A stretch of DNA of 64,000 bases from Candidatus Pelagibacter sp. RS40 (lineage in GTDB: Bacteria; Pseudomonadota; Alphaproteobacteria; Pelagibacterales; Pelagibacteraceae): assembly GCF_002101295.1 (NCBI RefSeq), contig NZ_CP020778.1, forward strand, positions 620,001-684,000. The letters run 5' to 3'. Of this stretch, positions 37,720-46,465 are shown one piece after another. The position numbers were made by a program, and so were the translations under genes. Position 1 is the stretch's first letter. Every line of letters starts with the position of its first letter. The notes under the pieces are model-generated. The model ran no database searches. It was not told the origin of the DNA and saw only the letters and a program-made list of their open reading frames with translations.

Positions 37720-38136
37720 ATGTCATTAAAAGGAAGTAAAACAGAGGAAAACTTAAAAGCTGCTTTTGCGGGAGAAAGTCAAGCTAACAGAAGATATTTA
37801 TATTTCGCTCAAAAAGCAGACGTAGAAGGTTTTAACGATGTAGCTGCAGTTTTTAGATCAACTGCTGAAGGTGAAACTGGCCATGCTCACGGGCATCTTG
37901 AGTATCTAGAAGAAGTAGGAGATCCAGCAACTGGTAAACCAATCGGTGAAACTAAAGCTAATCTAGAGTCTGCCATTGAAGGTGAAACACACGAGTATAC
38001 AGATATGTATCCTGGTATGGCAAAAACAGCTAGAGAAGAGGGTTTTGATGAAATAGCTGACTGGTTTGAGACATTAGCAAAAGCTGAAAAATCTCACGCA
38101 GGTAAGTTTCAAAAAACTTTAGAAAGTATCGCTTAA
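37720..38136 (+). CDS. rubrerythrin-like diiron protein
   Basis: A 138-residue four-helix ferritin-like protein, the diiron part of rubrerythrin, which reduces hydrogen peroxide. Metal-ligand motifs: AAFAGESQANRRYLYFAQKAD (near 15-35), EGETGHAHGHLEYL (near 50-63), EGETHEYTDMYPGMAKTAREEG (near 86-107) and LAKAEKSHAGKF. The usual C-terminal rubredoxin CxxC domain is absent, so an external electron donor is needed. The ATG at 37720 has an AAAAGGAG ribosome-binding site 8 bases upstream; an earlier in-frame ATG at 37696 would lie in the promoter. Confidence 0.93.
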   Translation: MSLKGSKTEENLKAAFAGESQANRRYLYFAQKADVEGFNDVAAVFRSTAEGETGHAHGHLEYLEEVGDPATGKPIGETKANLESAIEGETHEYTDMYPGMAKTAREEGFDEIADWFETLAKAEKSHAGKFQKTLESIA

Positions 38137-38142
38137 ATTCAA

Positions 38143-38170
38143 TTTAGTGGACATTCAAACGTCCACTAAA
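38143..38170 (+). terminator. 10-bp hairpin after rubrerythrin, no T-run
   Basis: TTTAGTGGAC and GTCCACTAAA form a perfect stem with an 8-base loop starting 6 bases beyond the stop. Without a T-run it may protect the 3' end or act as a partial terminator separating the abundant rubrerythrin message from the downstream genes. Confidence 0.5.
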
Positions 38171-38182
38171 AGCAAACCAATA

Positions 38183-38223
38183 AATTTAATAAATAAAAGT
38201 TCATTATCCTTATTTATTAAATT
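38183..38223. repeat. 14-bp AT-rich inverted repeat
   Basis: The arms at 38183-38196 and 38210-38223 (TTTAATAAATAA core) are perfect complements around a 13-base spacer, ending 15 bases before the Fe-S oxidoreductase start. It could be a weak terminator, a regulator site or an mRNA leader hairpin; the high AT content lowers its significance. Confidence 0.45.
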
Positions 38224-38238
38224 CTTTATTCTAATTAA

Positions 38239-39564
38239 ATGAGCAAAGAAGGTAGTACACAAGCACCAATAAGACATCCAATAAATTTTAAAGATCCAGA
38301 TTTCTTAGACCCACAAAAGTTGGATCAAGAAATGAGAAGAGTTTTTGATGTTTGTCATGGTTGTAGAAGATGTTTTAACTTATGTGATAGTTTTCCAAAA
38401 CTATTTGATTATATTGATGAGTCTGAGGACGGCGAAGTATCATCTTTATCAAGCGATAAATTCAAACCAGTTGTCGATGCTTGTACTTTGTGTGACATGT
38501 GCTTTATGACTAAATGTCCTTACGTTCCTCCTCATGAATTTGATTTAGATTTTCCACATTTAATGCTTCGATATCGAATGCTTCAAAGAAAGAATGGTGA
38601 GATCTCTGGTACGACAAGGCAATTAGCTAACATAGACCGTAACGGAAAAATTGGGGTTATGTTTAGTGGTATAATTAATTGGTTTTCAAACATAAAAAAT
38701 ACTTTTTTTCGTAAAGTCTTAGAATTTTTAACAGGAATTGATAAGAGAGTGATTTTACCAAAGTATAATAGTGAAACATTTTCAAATTATTTTAAAAAGT
38801 TTAAGCAAAAGAAATTAGCAGGGGGAACAAACAGAAAAGTTGTGATTTATTCTACTTGTTTTGTAAACTTTAATAAAAAAACTACAGGAGAAGCTGCGCT
38901 AAAAGTTTTAAATCATAACAATGTTGAAGTTGAACATTCTTATGCTGGTTGTTGTGGAATGCCATATCTTGAACAAGCTGACCCAGATAAGGTAATTAAA
39001 CAAGCTAAATTAGTATCGAAAGAACTAATCAGTTTCATAGATAAAGGTTATAAAGTAATAACTTTGACTGCTAGCTGTGGTTTGATGTTGAAATTTGAAT
39101 GGCCACTTCTCCTACCAAATGACGAAGATGTAAAAAAATTATCAAAAAATACTTTTGATATTGATGAATATATTGTTGATATAGCTAACAAAGAAGGATT
39201 AGTAAAAGGAATGCAAGAAATAGATGGCGGGGTGACAGTGCATCACGCATGCCATGCTAGAGCTCAGAATATGGGCAATAAGGCAAGAGATATGCTCAAA
39301 CTAATTCCAAATGTAAAAATTGATTTAGTTGAAAGATGTGCCGGACACGGTGGGACTTTTGGAGTGATGAAACAAACTCACGGCACTGCAGTTAAAGTAG
39401 CAAAAAATACAGTCAGTGCAGTTAAAAGAAAAAACAATAAATATATGGCATCAGATTGTCCATTAGCAGGAAAACACATTAAACAACTTGCTCAGGATAC
39501 AAATATTAATAATGATGAGGCTTTACACCCCATAGAACTAGTAGCAAAAAGTTATAGATTATAA
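38239..39564 (+). CDS. heterodisulfide reductase/GlpC-like iron-sulfur oxidoreductase
   Basis: A 441-residue protein with two 4Fe-4S ferredoxin motifs near the N-terminus, CHGCRRCFNLCDSFP (about 39-53) and CTLCDMCFMTKCPYVPP (about 82-98), then two cysteine-rich CCG-type domains (SYAGCCGMPYLEQ near 236; ERCAGHGGTFG near 369) as in GlpC and HdrB. It is probably an electron-transfer subunit; the partner is unknown. It is coupled to the DUF3501 gene (2-base gap) and lies after rubrerythrin, so a link to peroxide reduction is plausible but inferred. Confidence 0.87.
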   Translation: MSKEGSTQAPIRHPINFKDPDFLDPQKLDQEMRRVFDVCHGCRRCFNLCDSFPKLFDYIDESEDGEVSSLSSDKFKPVVDACTLCDMCFMTKCPYVPPHEFDLDFPHLMLRYRMLQRKNGEISGTTRQLANIDRNGKIGVMFSGIINWFSNIKNTFFRKVLEFLTGIDKRVILPKYNSETFSNYFKKFKQKKLAGGTNRKVVIYSTCFVNFNKKTTGEAALKVLNHNNVEVEHSYAGCCGMPYLEQADPDKVIKQAKLVSKELISFIDKGYKVITLTASCGLMLKFEWPLLLPNDEDVKKLSKNTFDIDEYIVDIANKEGLVKGMQEIDGGVTVHHACHARAQNMGNKARDMLKLIPNVKIDLVERCAGHGGTFGVMKQTHGTAVKVAKNTVSAVKRKNNKYMASDCPLAGKHIKQLAQDTNINNDEALHPIELVAKSYRL

Positions 39565-39566
39565 AA

Positions 39567-40160
39567 ATGCCTAAAGACCAAAAAATTATTCAAAAATCAG
39601 ATTTACTGGCCCCAGATGTATATGAAAAAAATAGACGTCAGATGAGAAAAGAGCTAGTTGAATTTAAAAAAGATAGAAGAGTTCCACTTGGTCCTTATGC
39701 AACCTTTTACTTTGAGTGTTATGAAACAATGTTAGCTCAAGTCCAAGAAATGCTACATATAGAAAAAGGAGGAGATGAACAACTTAATGACGAGTTAACA
39801 GCTTACAATCCCTTAATACCAAATGGAAAAGAATTGGTTTCAACTCTAATGTTTGAAATTGATAACCCAGTAATTAGAGCTACGTTTCTTGGAAAATTAG
39901 GTGGTGTTGAAGAAAATGTATTTATTAAGATTGATAATGATATAATTTACGGAAAACCGGAAATAGATGTAGATAGAACTTCTGCAGAGGGGAAAGCATC
40001 ATCAGTGCAATTTATACATTTTGAATTTGATCAAAACCAAATTTCAAAATTTAAAGGTAATAATGTGAGCATTGAATTAGGAATAGATCATAAAGAGTAT
40101 TCACACTCAACAAAGCTTTCAGAAAGCACCATAAAAGCTCTGTCCAGCGATTTTAATTAG
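39567..40160 (+). CDS. DUF3501 family protein
   Basis: A 197-residue protein of the DUF3501 family, function unknown. Characteristic text: DLLAPDVYEKNRRQMRKELVEFKKDRRVPLGPYATFYFECYETMLAQVQEMLHIEKGG (about 11-68), with the C-terminal half beta-rich. DUF3501 genes regularly follow a rubrerythrin and an HdrB/GlpC-like gene in proteobacteria, as here, so it is probably an accessory of that system. No metal-binding cysteine cluster is visible. The 3' end overlaps the converging SH3 gene by 8 bases. Confidence 0.82.
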   Translation: MPKDQKIIQKSDLLAPDVYEKNRRQMRKELVEFKKDRRVPLGPYATFYFECYETMLAQVQEMLHIEKGGDEQLNDELTAYNPLIPNGKELVSTLMFEIDNPVIRATFLGKLGGVEENVFIKIDNDIIYGKPEIDVDRTSAEGKASSVQFIHFEFDQNQISKFKGNNVSIELGIDHKEYSHSTKLSESTIKALSSDFN

Positions 40161-40608
40161 TTGGTCCCCAAACATTTTCAACATTAACCCAACCAATAAA
40201 TTCACCTGTTTGAATTTTACACCATTGTGTTTCACATTTTTTTATTAAGAGCAATCTACCTTTTTTTACTTGGGCTATAGGTTTAGAAAATTTAGATGGT
40301 TTTTTGAAAATTATTTTATCTTCAAGTGGTATAAATGACTTAGCTTTCCTTAGTTGAGAAACATGTATCCAACCATTATTATTTTTATGATCTATAATTC
40401 GTCTAAAATTCTCTTTTTTATCAATAACTTTTAAAGGAAGCTGGATTTTTTTATAAATATATTTGACTTGATAATCAAATCCTGGCCCATATCTCACATT
40501 CACTTTTTTATTCTTAAGCATGAGAAAAAATTCATCTTTTGCATTAACTTGTTGAGTTATTAATATCAAAGAAGTTAAAACAAAAATTATAATTTTTTGC
40601 ACAGACAA
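40153..40608 (-). CDS. exported bacterial SH3-domain protein
   Basis: A 151-residue periplasmic protein: signal peptide (about 1-23, IIIFVLTSLILITQQVNA) followed by two SH3-like repeats (NVRYGPGFDYQVKYIYKKIQLPLKVIDKKENFRRI..NGWIHVSQL and FSKPIAQVKKGRLLLIKKCETQWCKIQTGEFIGWVNVENVWG). Such domains bind peptidoglycan. The start is TTG at 40608 (or GTG at 40602), inside the 3' end of the moeB-like gene. Confidence 0.8.
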   Translation of the reverse strand: MSVQKIIIFVLTSLILITQQVNAKDEFFLMLKNKKVNVRYGPGFDYQVKYIYKKIQLPLKVIDKKENFRRIIDHKNNNGWIHVSQLRKAKSFIPLEDKIIFKKPSKFSKPIAQVKKGRLLLIKKCETQWCKIQTGEFIGWVNVENVWGPTN

Positions 40609-41345
40609 TTCTTTCTCTTCTTAAAATAAACTTTTCTGGATGTAAGATTTAATAAATCAACAATTAAAATATTATTTTTAATAATTCCATTCAGTCCTAA
40701 GATTAATTTTAAAACTTCGTTTGCTTGTAATGCTCCTATTACATTTGCAGTAGGTCCTAAAATACCTTCAGCCTCGCAATTTAATATTTCATCAGAAGGC
40801 ATTCCTTGGTAAAAACAATTAAGACAAGGAATTTTTTTTTGTGAAAAATCAAAACTAAAAATATGTCCATCAAATTTACTTATTGCTCCAATAACTAATT
40901 TCTTTCTATATTTTAATGAATACTTATTTAGTAAAAATTTAGTTGGGAAATTATCTGTTCCATCAACAATTATATCGAATTTTGGTAGAATTTTGCTTAA
41001 ATTTTTATCTTTAGCCCTTTCTCTAAAAATTTTTAATTTTATTTTGTCATTAATTAATTTAATTTTTTTTTTTATTACATCTGATTTGTACTTACCCACA
41101 TCACTATAATCATAGAGAGTTTGCCTATGTAAATTGCTATACTCAACTTTGTCATTTTCAATAACGCCTAAAAATCCGACACCTGCTCTAACTAATAAAT
41201 CAATCACTGGACTTCCCAAACCGCCTGCTCCAACAACTAATATTTTTGAATTAAAAATTTTTTTTTGTCCAATAATTCCAACATCTTTTAGAATTATTTG
41301 TCTTGAATATTTGTTTAGAGTTCTTTTACTTAATAAGTTTTTCAT
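40587..41345 (-). CDS. MoeB/ThiF-family adenylyltransferase
   Basis: A 252-residue E1-like enzyme that adenylates the C-terminal Gly-Gly of a sulfur-carrier protein (MoaD or ThiS). Motifs: ILVVGAGGLGSPVIDLLVRAGVG (about 35-57), the NLHRQTLY arginine finger (near 71-78), VDGTDNFPTKFLLN (near 128), and zinc cysteines CLNC (near 175) plus a terminal CLC rather than the usual CxxC. Without neighbouring thi or moa genes the partner cannot be decided. It overlaps dut by 4 bases. Confidence 0.9.
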   Translation of the reverse strand: MKNLLSKRTLNKYSRQIILKDVGIIGQKKIFNSKILVVGAGGLGSPVIDLLVRAGVGFLGVIENDKVEYSNLHRQTLYDYSDVGKYKSDVIKKKIKLINDKIKLKIFRERAKDKNLSKILPKFDIIVDGTDNFPTKFLLNKYSLKYRKKLVIGAISKFDGHIFSFDFSQKKIPCLNCFYQGMPSDEILNCEAEGILGPTANVIGALQANEVLKLILGLNGIIKNNILIVDLLNLTSRKVYFKKRKNCLCKKL

Positions 41346-41779
41346 TTACCTGTAGATCCAAAGCCACCAGATCCTCTGACTGTATCGGGCAGCTCATCTA
41401 CTTCCTCAAAAGAAGCTTTCAGAACGGGCATTAAAACCATTTGTGCTATTCTATCTCCATTATTAACTATAAAATCATCCACCCCATGATTAAATAATAT
41501 AACTTTTAACTCCCCCCTATAGTCACTATCAATCGTACCCGGTGTATTGAGTACGCTTATCTGAGATTTTGCTGCTAAACCTGACCGAGGTCTAATTTGT
41601 ATCTCTGTATCTTGAGGAATAGCTATAGAAATTCCAGTTGGTATTAATTCAGAGCAGTTTGGCTTTATTTTCAAGGATTTTTTTACAAATGCCATTAGAT
41701 CCATGCCTGATGATCCTTCAGTTTTATATTGTGGGATTTTGACCTTAGGGTCAAGTTTCTTTATCTTAATTTTGACCAT
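41342..41779 (-). CDS. dut: dUTP pyrophosphatase
   Basis: A 145-residue trimeric dUTPase that keeps uracil out of DNA and supplies dUMP. All five motifs are present: SGMDLMA, PRSGLAAK, GTIDSDYRGELKVILFN, GDRIAQMVLMP and the C-terminal RGSGGFGSTGK. It overlaps the coaBC stop by one base in the minus-strand run ubiE-ubiB-coaBC-dut-moeB. Confidence 0.97.
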   Translation of the reverse strand: MVKIKIKKLDPKVKIPQYKTEGSSGMDLMAFVKKSLKIKPNCSELIPTGISIAIPQDTEIQIRPRSGLAAKSQISVLNTPGTIDSDYRGELKVILFNHGVDDFIVNNGDRIAQMVLMPVLKASFEEVDELPDTVRGSGGFGSTGK

Positions 41780-42978
41780 TAATTAAGATTTTTAATAACT
41801 CTCTCAACTATATTTTCTGCAATTAATGATTTATTCATCTTATGTAGTATTTCGTTTTTATTATTTTTATAAAAAATTTTAACTTCATTGTATTCTGAAT
41901 CAAATCCTATTTCATTATCTGATACATTATTAGCAATAATCCAATCACAATTTTTACTACTTAGCTTATCTTTTGCATTTAAATCTAAATTTTCCGTTTC
42001 AGCAGCAAAACCTACAGTAAGTTTTGGTCTTAGTGAATTATGTTTTGAAACATAAGATAATATATCTGTATTCTTGATCATACTAATATCTAGTTCAGCA
42101 TTTTTTTTTATCTTTTCTTTATTATATTTTTTAAATTTATAATCACACACAGCGGCTGAAAAAACAGCAACATCAACTGGAAGGTTTTCAATTGTTTTTT
42201 TTAACATTTCGTCTGCAGTTTCAACTTCAATAAATTTTATATCTTCCAAAGGTTTTAAATTTGTTATTCCTGATATTAGTGTTGTTTCAAATCCATTATC
42301 TCTAAATGATTTTGCAATTTCGTAACCTTGCTTTCCACTTGATTTGTTTGTTAAATATCTAACTGGATCCAAATATTCCCTAGTAGGTCCTGCTGTGACT
42401 AAAGCCTTATATTTTTTATTTTTTTGTAGACTAGATAAGTAATTTTCAATATGTAAAAGGATATCTGATGGCTCGGTCATTTTTCCCTCACCATACTCTC
42501 CACATGCCATATCCCCGATCTCTGGACCTATTATACTATAACCATATTCCCTTAGTTTAATAATATTTTTTTTATTTGACGGGTGATCCCACATTCTCAC
42601 ATTCATCGCTGGTACTATAAAAATCTTTTTATTTGATGCTAATAATACAGTGGATGCAAGATCATCTGTTAATCCATTACTTAATTTTGATATTGTATTA
42701 GCTGTTGCCGGTACTACAACAATCAAATCTGCCCATCTTGATAATGAAATATGATCCATTTCGCTTTCACTCTCTGAGCTAAATAAGTCTTCATATACCT
42801 TTCCTTGAGAAAGGGATGTTATAGATAAAGGTGTCACGAATTCTTTGGCACTTTTTGTGATGATTGTTTTTATTTCTACTTGTTTTTTTTTTAAGCCTCT
42901 AATCAATTCAAGACTTTTATAAGCAGAAATACCTCCACAAATTACGACAAGTATTTTTTTGTTTGACAAACTATTCAT
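41779..42978 (-). CDS. coaBC: phosphopantothenoylcysteine decarboxylase/synthetase
   Basis: A 399-residue bifunctional coenzyme A biosynthetic enzyme. CoaC half: ILVVICGGISAYKSLELIRGLKK, PAMNVRMWDHPSNKKN and the catalytic ACGEYGEGKM (near 158-167). CoaB half: KALVTAGPTREYLDPVRYLTNKSSGKQGYEIA (near 190), AAVCDYK and IIANNVSD. Length is normal. It lies 8 bases after ubiB; the ubiB-coaBC-dut order is usual in alphaproteobacteria. Confidence 0.97.
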   Translation of the reverse strand: MNSLSNKKILVVICGGISAYKSLELIRGLKKKQVEIKTIITKSAKEFVTPLSITSLSQGKVYEDLFSSESESEMDHISLSRWADLIVVVPATANTISKLSNGLTDDLASTVLLASNKKIFIVPAMNVRMWDHPSNKKNIIKLREYGYSIIGPEIGDMACGEYGEGKMTEPSDILLHIENYLSSLQKNKKYKALVTAGPTREYLDPVRYLTNKSSGKQGYEIAKSFRDNGFETTLISGITNLKPLEDIKFIEVETADEMLKKTIENLPVDVAVFSAAVCDYKFKKYNKEKIKKNAELDISMIKNTDILSYVSKHNSLRPKLTVGFAAETENLDLNAKDKLSSKNCDWIIANNVSDNEIGFDSEYNEVKIFYKNNKNEILHKMNKSLIAENIVERVIKNLN

Positions 42979-42986
42979 GCGAGAGA

Positions 42987-44555
42987 TTAAAATACCAATA
43001 AAGTAACAATTACAAGCAATAATAAACCAATAATTGACTGATTTCTGAAGCTAGACATCTCTGATTTTTTTACATTTAACTCATTAAATGAGCTAGAGTT
43101 CTGTGGAATTTGTCCACTTGCTAGAAATGTTAAGGCCTGATTAGCTTTATCCATAATTTGTGGTAATTCAGGCAACCTCTTAATTACTTCTGCAGAATTT
43201 TTAAGTGTTTCATTAAATGAATTTATAGGATCCTTTGTTTCTCTAAGCCATTTTTCAAGAACAGGCTTGGATGTTTCCCATATATTTGTATCAGGGTTAA
43301 GTCTTCTTGCTACTCCTTCAACAACTACCATTGTTTTTTGTAACATAAGAAGCTGAGGTTGAGTTTGCATATTAAATTTTTCTGTCACGTCAAATAGTTG
43401 TTTAAGTAATTTTCCACCGGATATATCTTTTACAGATTGGCCAAATATAGGTTCTCCTATCGATCTTAATGCTTGAGCAAGATCATCAACTGGTACATCC
43501 TTTGGCACAAGTCCAGCAACTAAATGAACTTCTGCAACTTTTTTATAATCTCTTTGGATAAAACCGTATAAAATTTCCGCTAAAAATCTTTGGCTTAATT
43601 TATCTAACCTACCCATTATTCCAAAATCAATAGGAACTATTTGACCACTTTTATTTATAAAAACATTTCCCTGGTGCATGTCTGCATGAAAAAAACCATC
43701 TCTTACAGCATGCCTTAAAAAATGCTGAATTATGTCTGATGCTATTTTTTTTGCATCAATATTTCTATTTACAAGTTCATCGGTTTCTCTAATTGAAACT
43801 CCATCTACCCAATCAAGTGTCATGACATTTTCACTAGTAAAATTCCAATATATTTTAGGGACTAAAAAACCCTCATCGTTCTTTGTATTTTCTCCATATT
43901 CATTTGCAGCTGCTGCCTCAAATCTTAGGTCCATTTCAAGATTTGTTATCTCTTTAAGTAAAAAAACAACTTCAACTAACTTAAGTCTTTTAGTTTTTTT
44001 TACGAATGACTCTACAAAGAAAGCAAACAACATTAATGCATCAATTTCTTCATTAAATATTTTTTTTATGTCTGGTCTTAAAATTTTAATTGCAACATCT
44101 TTTATAGTTCCGCCATCATTAATTTGAGCTTTATGAACTTGCGCAATCGAAGCAGCTGCAACTGGCTCACTAAGATTTATTATTGAGTTAAAGCTTTGCT
44201 CACCTAAATCTTTTTTAATAATTTCTCTCGCTATGTCTTGTGAAAATGGAGGCAGTCTATCCTGGAGATTTTCTAGTTCTTTTGATAATTCATCACCGAT
44301 TATGTCAGGCCTGGTAGCTAAAAATTGTCCTAATTTTATAAATGTTGTTCCCATAGATTGAAGTGAAGAGGATAATCTTTCACCTTGATTTAATGAACTA
44401 CCAACTTTTTTATTGTTCGAAAAAGAGAATGATAAAATACTAAATAAAACTTTTACTAATAATGGTGGTTCATTAAATTTAGTTGCAATTTTTAACGCAT
44501 CTGATTTTGCAAGTTTTCGTCCAAGTTTAAAAAGTGTAAACAATTTTTTAATCAT
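42987..44555 (-). CDS. ubiB: UbiB, ubiquinone biosynthesis protein kinase-like ATPase
   Basis: A 522-residue ADCK/COQ8-family protein supporting ubiquinone synthesis. KxGQ motif in GTTFIKLGQFLATRPDIIGDELSKELENLQDRLPP (near 72-106), the A-rich loop EPVAAASIAQVHKA, VAIKILRPDI and the HxD-type HADMHQGNVFINKSGQIVPIDFG (near 290). A C-terminal membrane segment (SIIGLLLLVIVTLLVF) follows. I start at 44555, giving a 4-base ATGA overlap with ubiE; an in-frame ATG at 44564 is possible. Confidence 0.96.
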   Translation of the reverse strand: MIKKLFTLFKLGRKLAKSDALKIATKFNEPPLLVKVLFSILSFSFSNNKKVGSSLNQGERLSSSLQSMGTTFIKLGQFLATRPDIIGDELSKELENLQDRLPPFSQDIAREIIKKDLGEQSFNSIINLSEPVAAASIAQVHKAQINDGGTIKDVAIKILRPDIKKIFNEEIDALMLFAFFVESFVKKTKRLKLVEVVFLLKEITNLEMDLRFEAAAANEYGENTKNDEGFLVPKIYWNFTSENVMTLDWVDGVSIRETDELVNRNIDAKKIASDIIQHFLRHAVRDGFFHADMHQGNVFINKSGQIVPIDFGIMGRLDKLSQRFLAEILYGFIQRDYKKVAEVHLVAGLVPKDVPVDDLAQALRSIGEPIFGQSVKDISGGKLLKQLFDVTEKFNMQTQPQLLMLQKTMVVVEGVARRLNPDTNIWETSKPVLEKWLRETKDPINSFNETLKNSAEVIKRLPELPQIMDKANQALTFLASGQIPQNSSSFNELNVKKSEMSSFRNQSIIGLLLLVIVTLLVF

Positions 44556-45256
44556 AATTTCCATCCCGAATGTATTGCAACGATACCTCCAGATAAATTT
44601 CTATAACTACAATTTTGGAAATTATTATTCTTTAGTAATTCTATTAATTCTTCTTGGTTAATAAAATTTTCAATACTTTTCACTAAATATTCGTAAGGTT
44701 TTTTATCTCCAACAATAAATTTTCCTAAATATGGAATTAACTTTGAATAATTTTTGTAAGCAAAATCTAGGTTTGAATTTTGTATTTTTGAAAACTCTAA
44801 ACACAAAAAACGTCCACCTGGTTTTAAAACTCGATACGCTTCTGAAAGTGTTTTGTCTAAGTTTCTAGTATTTCTCAATCCAAAACTAATTGTATAATAA
44901 TCACAAGTTTCATTTTCTAATGGCAAATTTTCTGCTGAACCAATAATCCATTTAATATTTTTATATTTTCTTAACTTCTTTTTACCTATATTTATCATTC
45001 CCTCATTGGGGTCTATACAAATTGTATTATTTAAATTTTTAGTTTTATCATGAAATAGTTTTGCTAGATCTCCCGTTCCACAAGCTACATCCAACAATAT
45101 TTTGTTTGTTCCAGGGTTCATCCAGAACATTAGATCATTTTTCCACACCCTATGAATACCAAAGGACATAAAATCATTCATCAGATCGTATTTATCAAAA
45201 ACTTTATCAAATACACCTTGGACAAGTCCCTTTTTATTTTGAAGATATTGTTGCAT
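44552..45256 (-). CDS. ubiE: ubiquinone/menaquinone C-methyltransferase UbiE
   Basis: A 234-residue SAM-dependent C-methyltransferase of ubiquinone synthesis. Motifs: VFDKVFDKYDLMNDFMSFGIHRVWKNDL (about 16-43), LLDVACGTGDLAKLF (SAM motif I), YYTISFGLRNTRNLDKTLSEAYRVLKPGGRFLCLEFSK. First gene of the minus-strand ubi run and divergent from mutM with a 33-base gap. Confidence 0.97.
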   Translation of the reverse strand: MQQYLQNKKGLVQGVFDKVFDKYDLMNDFMSFGIHRVWKNDLMFWMNPGTNKILLDVACGTGDLAKLFHDKTKNLNNTICIDPNEGMINIGKKKLRKYKNIKWIIGSAENLPLENETCDYYTISFGLRNTRNLDKTLSEAYRVLKPGGRFLCLEFSKIQNSNLDFAYKNYSKLIPYLGKFIVGDKKPYEYLVKSIENFINQEELIELLKNNNFQNCSYRNLSGGIVAIHSGWKL

Positions 45257-45289
45257 AAATAAATAATTTTAAGATTAATATAGTATCTA

Positions 45290-46153
45290 ATGCCAGAATT
45301 GCCAGAAGTAGAAATTGTAAGAAAATCATTAAACAAAAAAATATCAGGAAAAATTATTAATGATGTAAGGGTAAAAAACCGAAATTTACGTCTTAAAATC
45401 CCAAAAAATTTTGAAACTAATTTGAAGAGAAAAAAAATAAAAAAAATTGGAAGATTTTCGAAATATATAATAATTTTTTTTACTGATAATTCTTACTGTG
45501 TAGTTCACCTAGGTATGTCTGGTACTATCCATCTACTAAACACATATTCAAAGAAAAAATTTACTAATACTAGCTTTTATCATAGCCCACATTTACCAAA
45601 AAAACATAATCATGTTGAAATTCAATTTAATAATTTGAAGTTGGTTTATAATGATCCTAGAAGATTTGGATATATATTATTCATTAATTCTGAGAAAGAG
45701 CTATTAAAGAAATTTGAAAAATTTGGACCTGAACCTTTTTCGAAGAATTTCAATATTAATTATGTAAAGACATATTTTAGAAATAAAAAAAAAAATATTA
45801 AAAATTTTTTGTTAGACCAAAATTTTGTTTCAGGAATTGGAAATATTTATGCTAGTGAAATATTATTTGAGTGTAAGATAAATCCGTTAATTTCAGCTGA
45901 CATTTTGAAAGAAGAACAAATTGATAAAATTATTAAAAAATCTAGAGAAGTATTAAAAAAATCTATAGTTAAAGGTGGATCTTCCATTAGAGATTTTAAA
46001 AATACTTCAGGCAACAGGGGTTTATTTCAAAATGAATTTAAGGTCTATAATAGAGAAAACTTAAAATGTCCCCGAATAACTTGTAGAGGAAAAATTTTTA
46101 AAATAGTTGTTACAAATAGATCAAGTTTTTTTTGTAATAAATGCCAAAAATAA
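45290..46153 (+). CDS. mutM: formamidopyrimidine-DNA glycosylase
   Basis: A 287-residue base-excision glycosylase removing 8-oxoguanine. The N-terminal PELPEVE (P2/E3 catalytic) is intact after Met removal, HLGMSGTIHLL near 68, FVSGIGNIYASEILFE near 182, and a C-terminal zinc finger with cysteines in CPRITC and FFCNKCQ. C-terminal zinc-finger spacing is slightly extended by RGKIFKIV. Length is normal. Confidence 0.96.
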   Translation: MPELPEVEIVRKSLNKKISGKIINDVRVKNRNLRLKIPKNFETNLKRKKIKKIGRFSKYIIIFFTDNSYCVVHLGMSGTIHLLNTYSKKKFTNTSFYHSPHLPKKHNHVEIQFNNLKLVYNDPRRFGYILFINSEKELLKKFEKFGPEPFSKNFNINYVKTYFRNKKKNIKNFLLDQNFVSGIGNIYASEILFECKINPLISADILKEEQIDKIIKKSREVLKKSIVKGGSSIRDFKNTSGNRGLFQNEFKVYNRENLKCPRITCRGKIFKIVVTNRSSFFCNKCQK

Positions 46154-46166
46154 AAAAATTATTATA

Positions 46167-46195
46167 TTGACCGGTTTTACATCTCAATATATACA
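46167..46195 (+). promoter_or_regulatory. rpsT promoter
   Basis: TTGACC-N17-TATACA (five of six and four of six matches to consensus boxes) lies in the short mutM-rpsT gap. The -10 ends at 46195 and the rpsT ATG is at 46205, so initiation at the usual distance leaves only a base or a few before the start codon: a near-leaderless message. Confidence 0.6.
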
Positions 46196-46204
46196 ATCGC
46201 GCTT

Positions 46205-46465
46205 ATGGCAAATACCAAATCAGCAATTAAGAGAGTGCGTAGAATATCGAGACAGACAGCTGTTAACAGGTCAAGAAAAAGTAAATTCAGATCTGCAGTA
46301 AAAAAAATGAACGTTTTAATAGAAAAAAAAGACAAAAAAGAAGCTCTTGCCTTTTTACCAAAGCTTAACTCTGAGTTAATGAAGATTTCAAAGACTGGCG
46401 TTATAAAAAAACAAAATGCGTCAAGAAATATTTCCAGAATTACAAAAAAAATTTATTCTTTATAA
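46205..46465 (+). CDS. rpsT: 30S ribosomal protein S20
   Basis: An 86-residue S20, binding 16S rRNA helices near the foot of the small subunit. MANTKSAIKRVRRISRQTAVNRSRKSKFRSAVKK is the family N-terminus, and the C-terminal GVIKKQNASRNISRITKKI is conserved. rpsT next to dnaA is common in alphaproteobacteria. No ribosome-binding site is visible, consistent with a near-leaderless transcript. Confidence 0.97.
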   Translation: MANTKSAIKRVRRISRQTAVNRSRKSKFRSAVKKMNVLIEKKDKKEALAFLPKLNSELMKISKTGVIKKQNASRNISRITKKIYSL

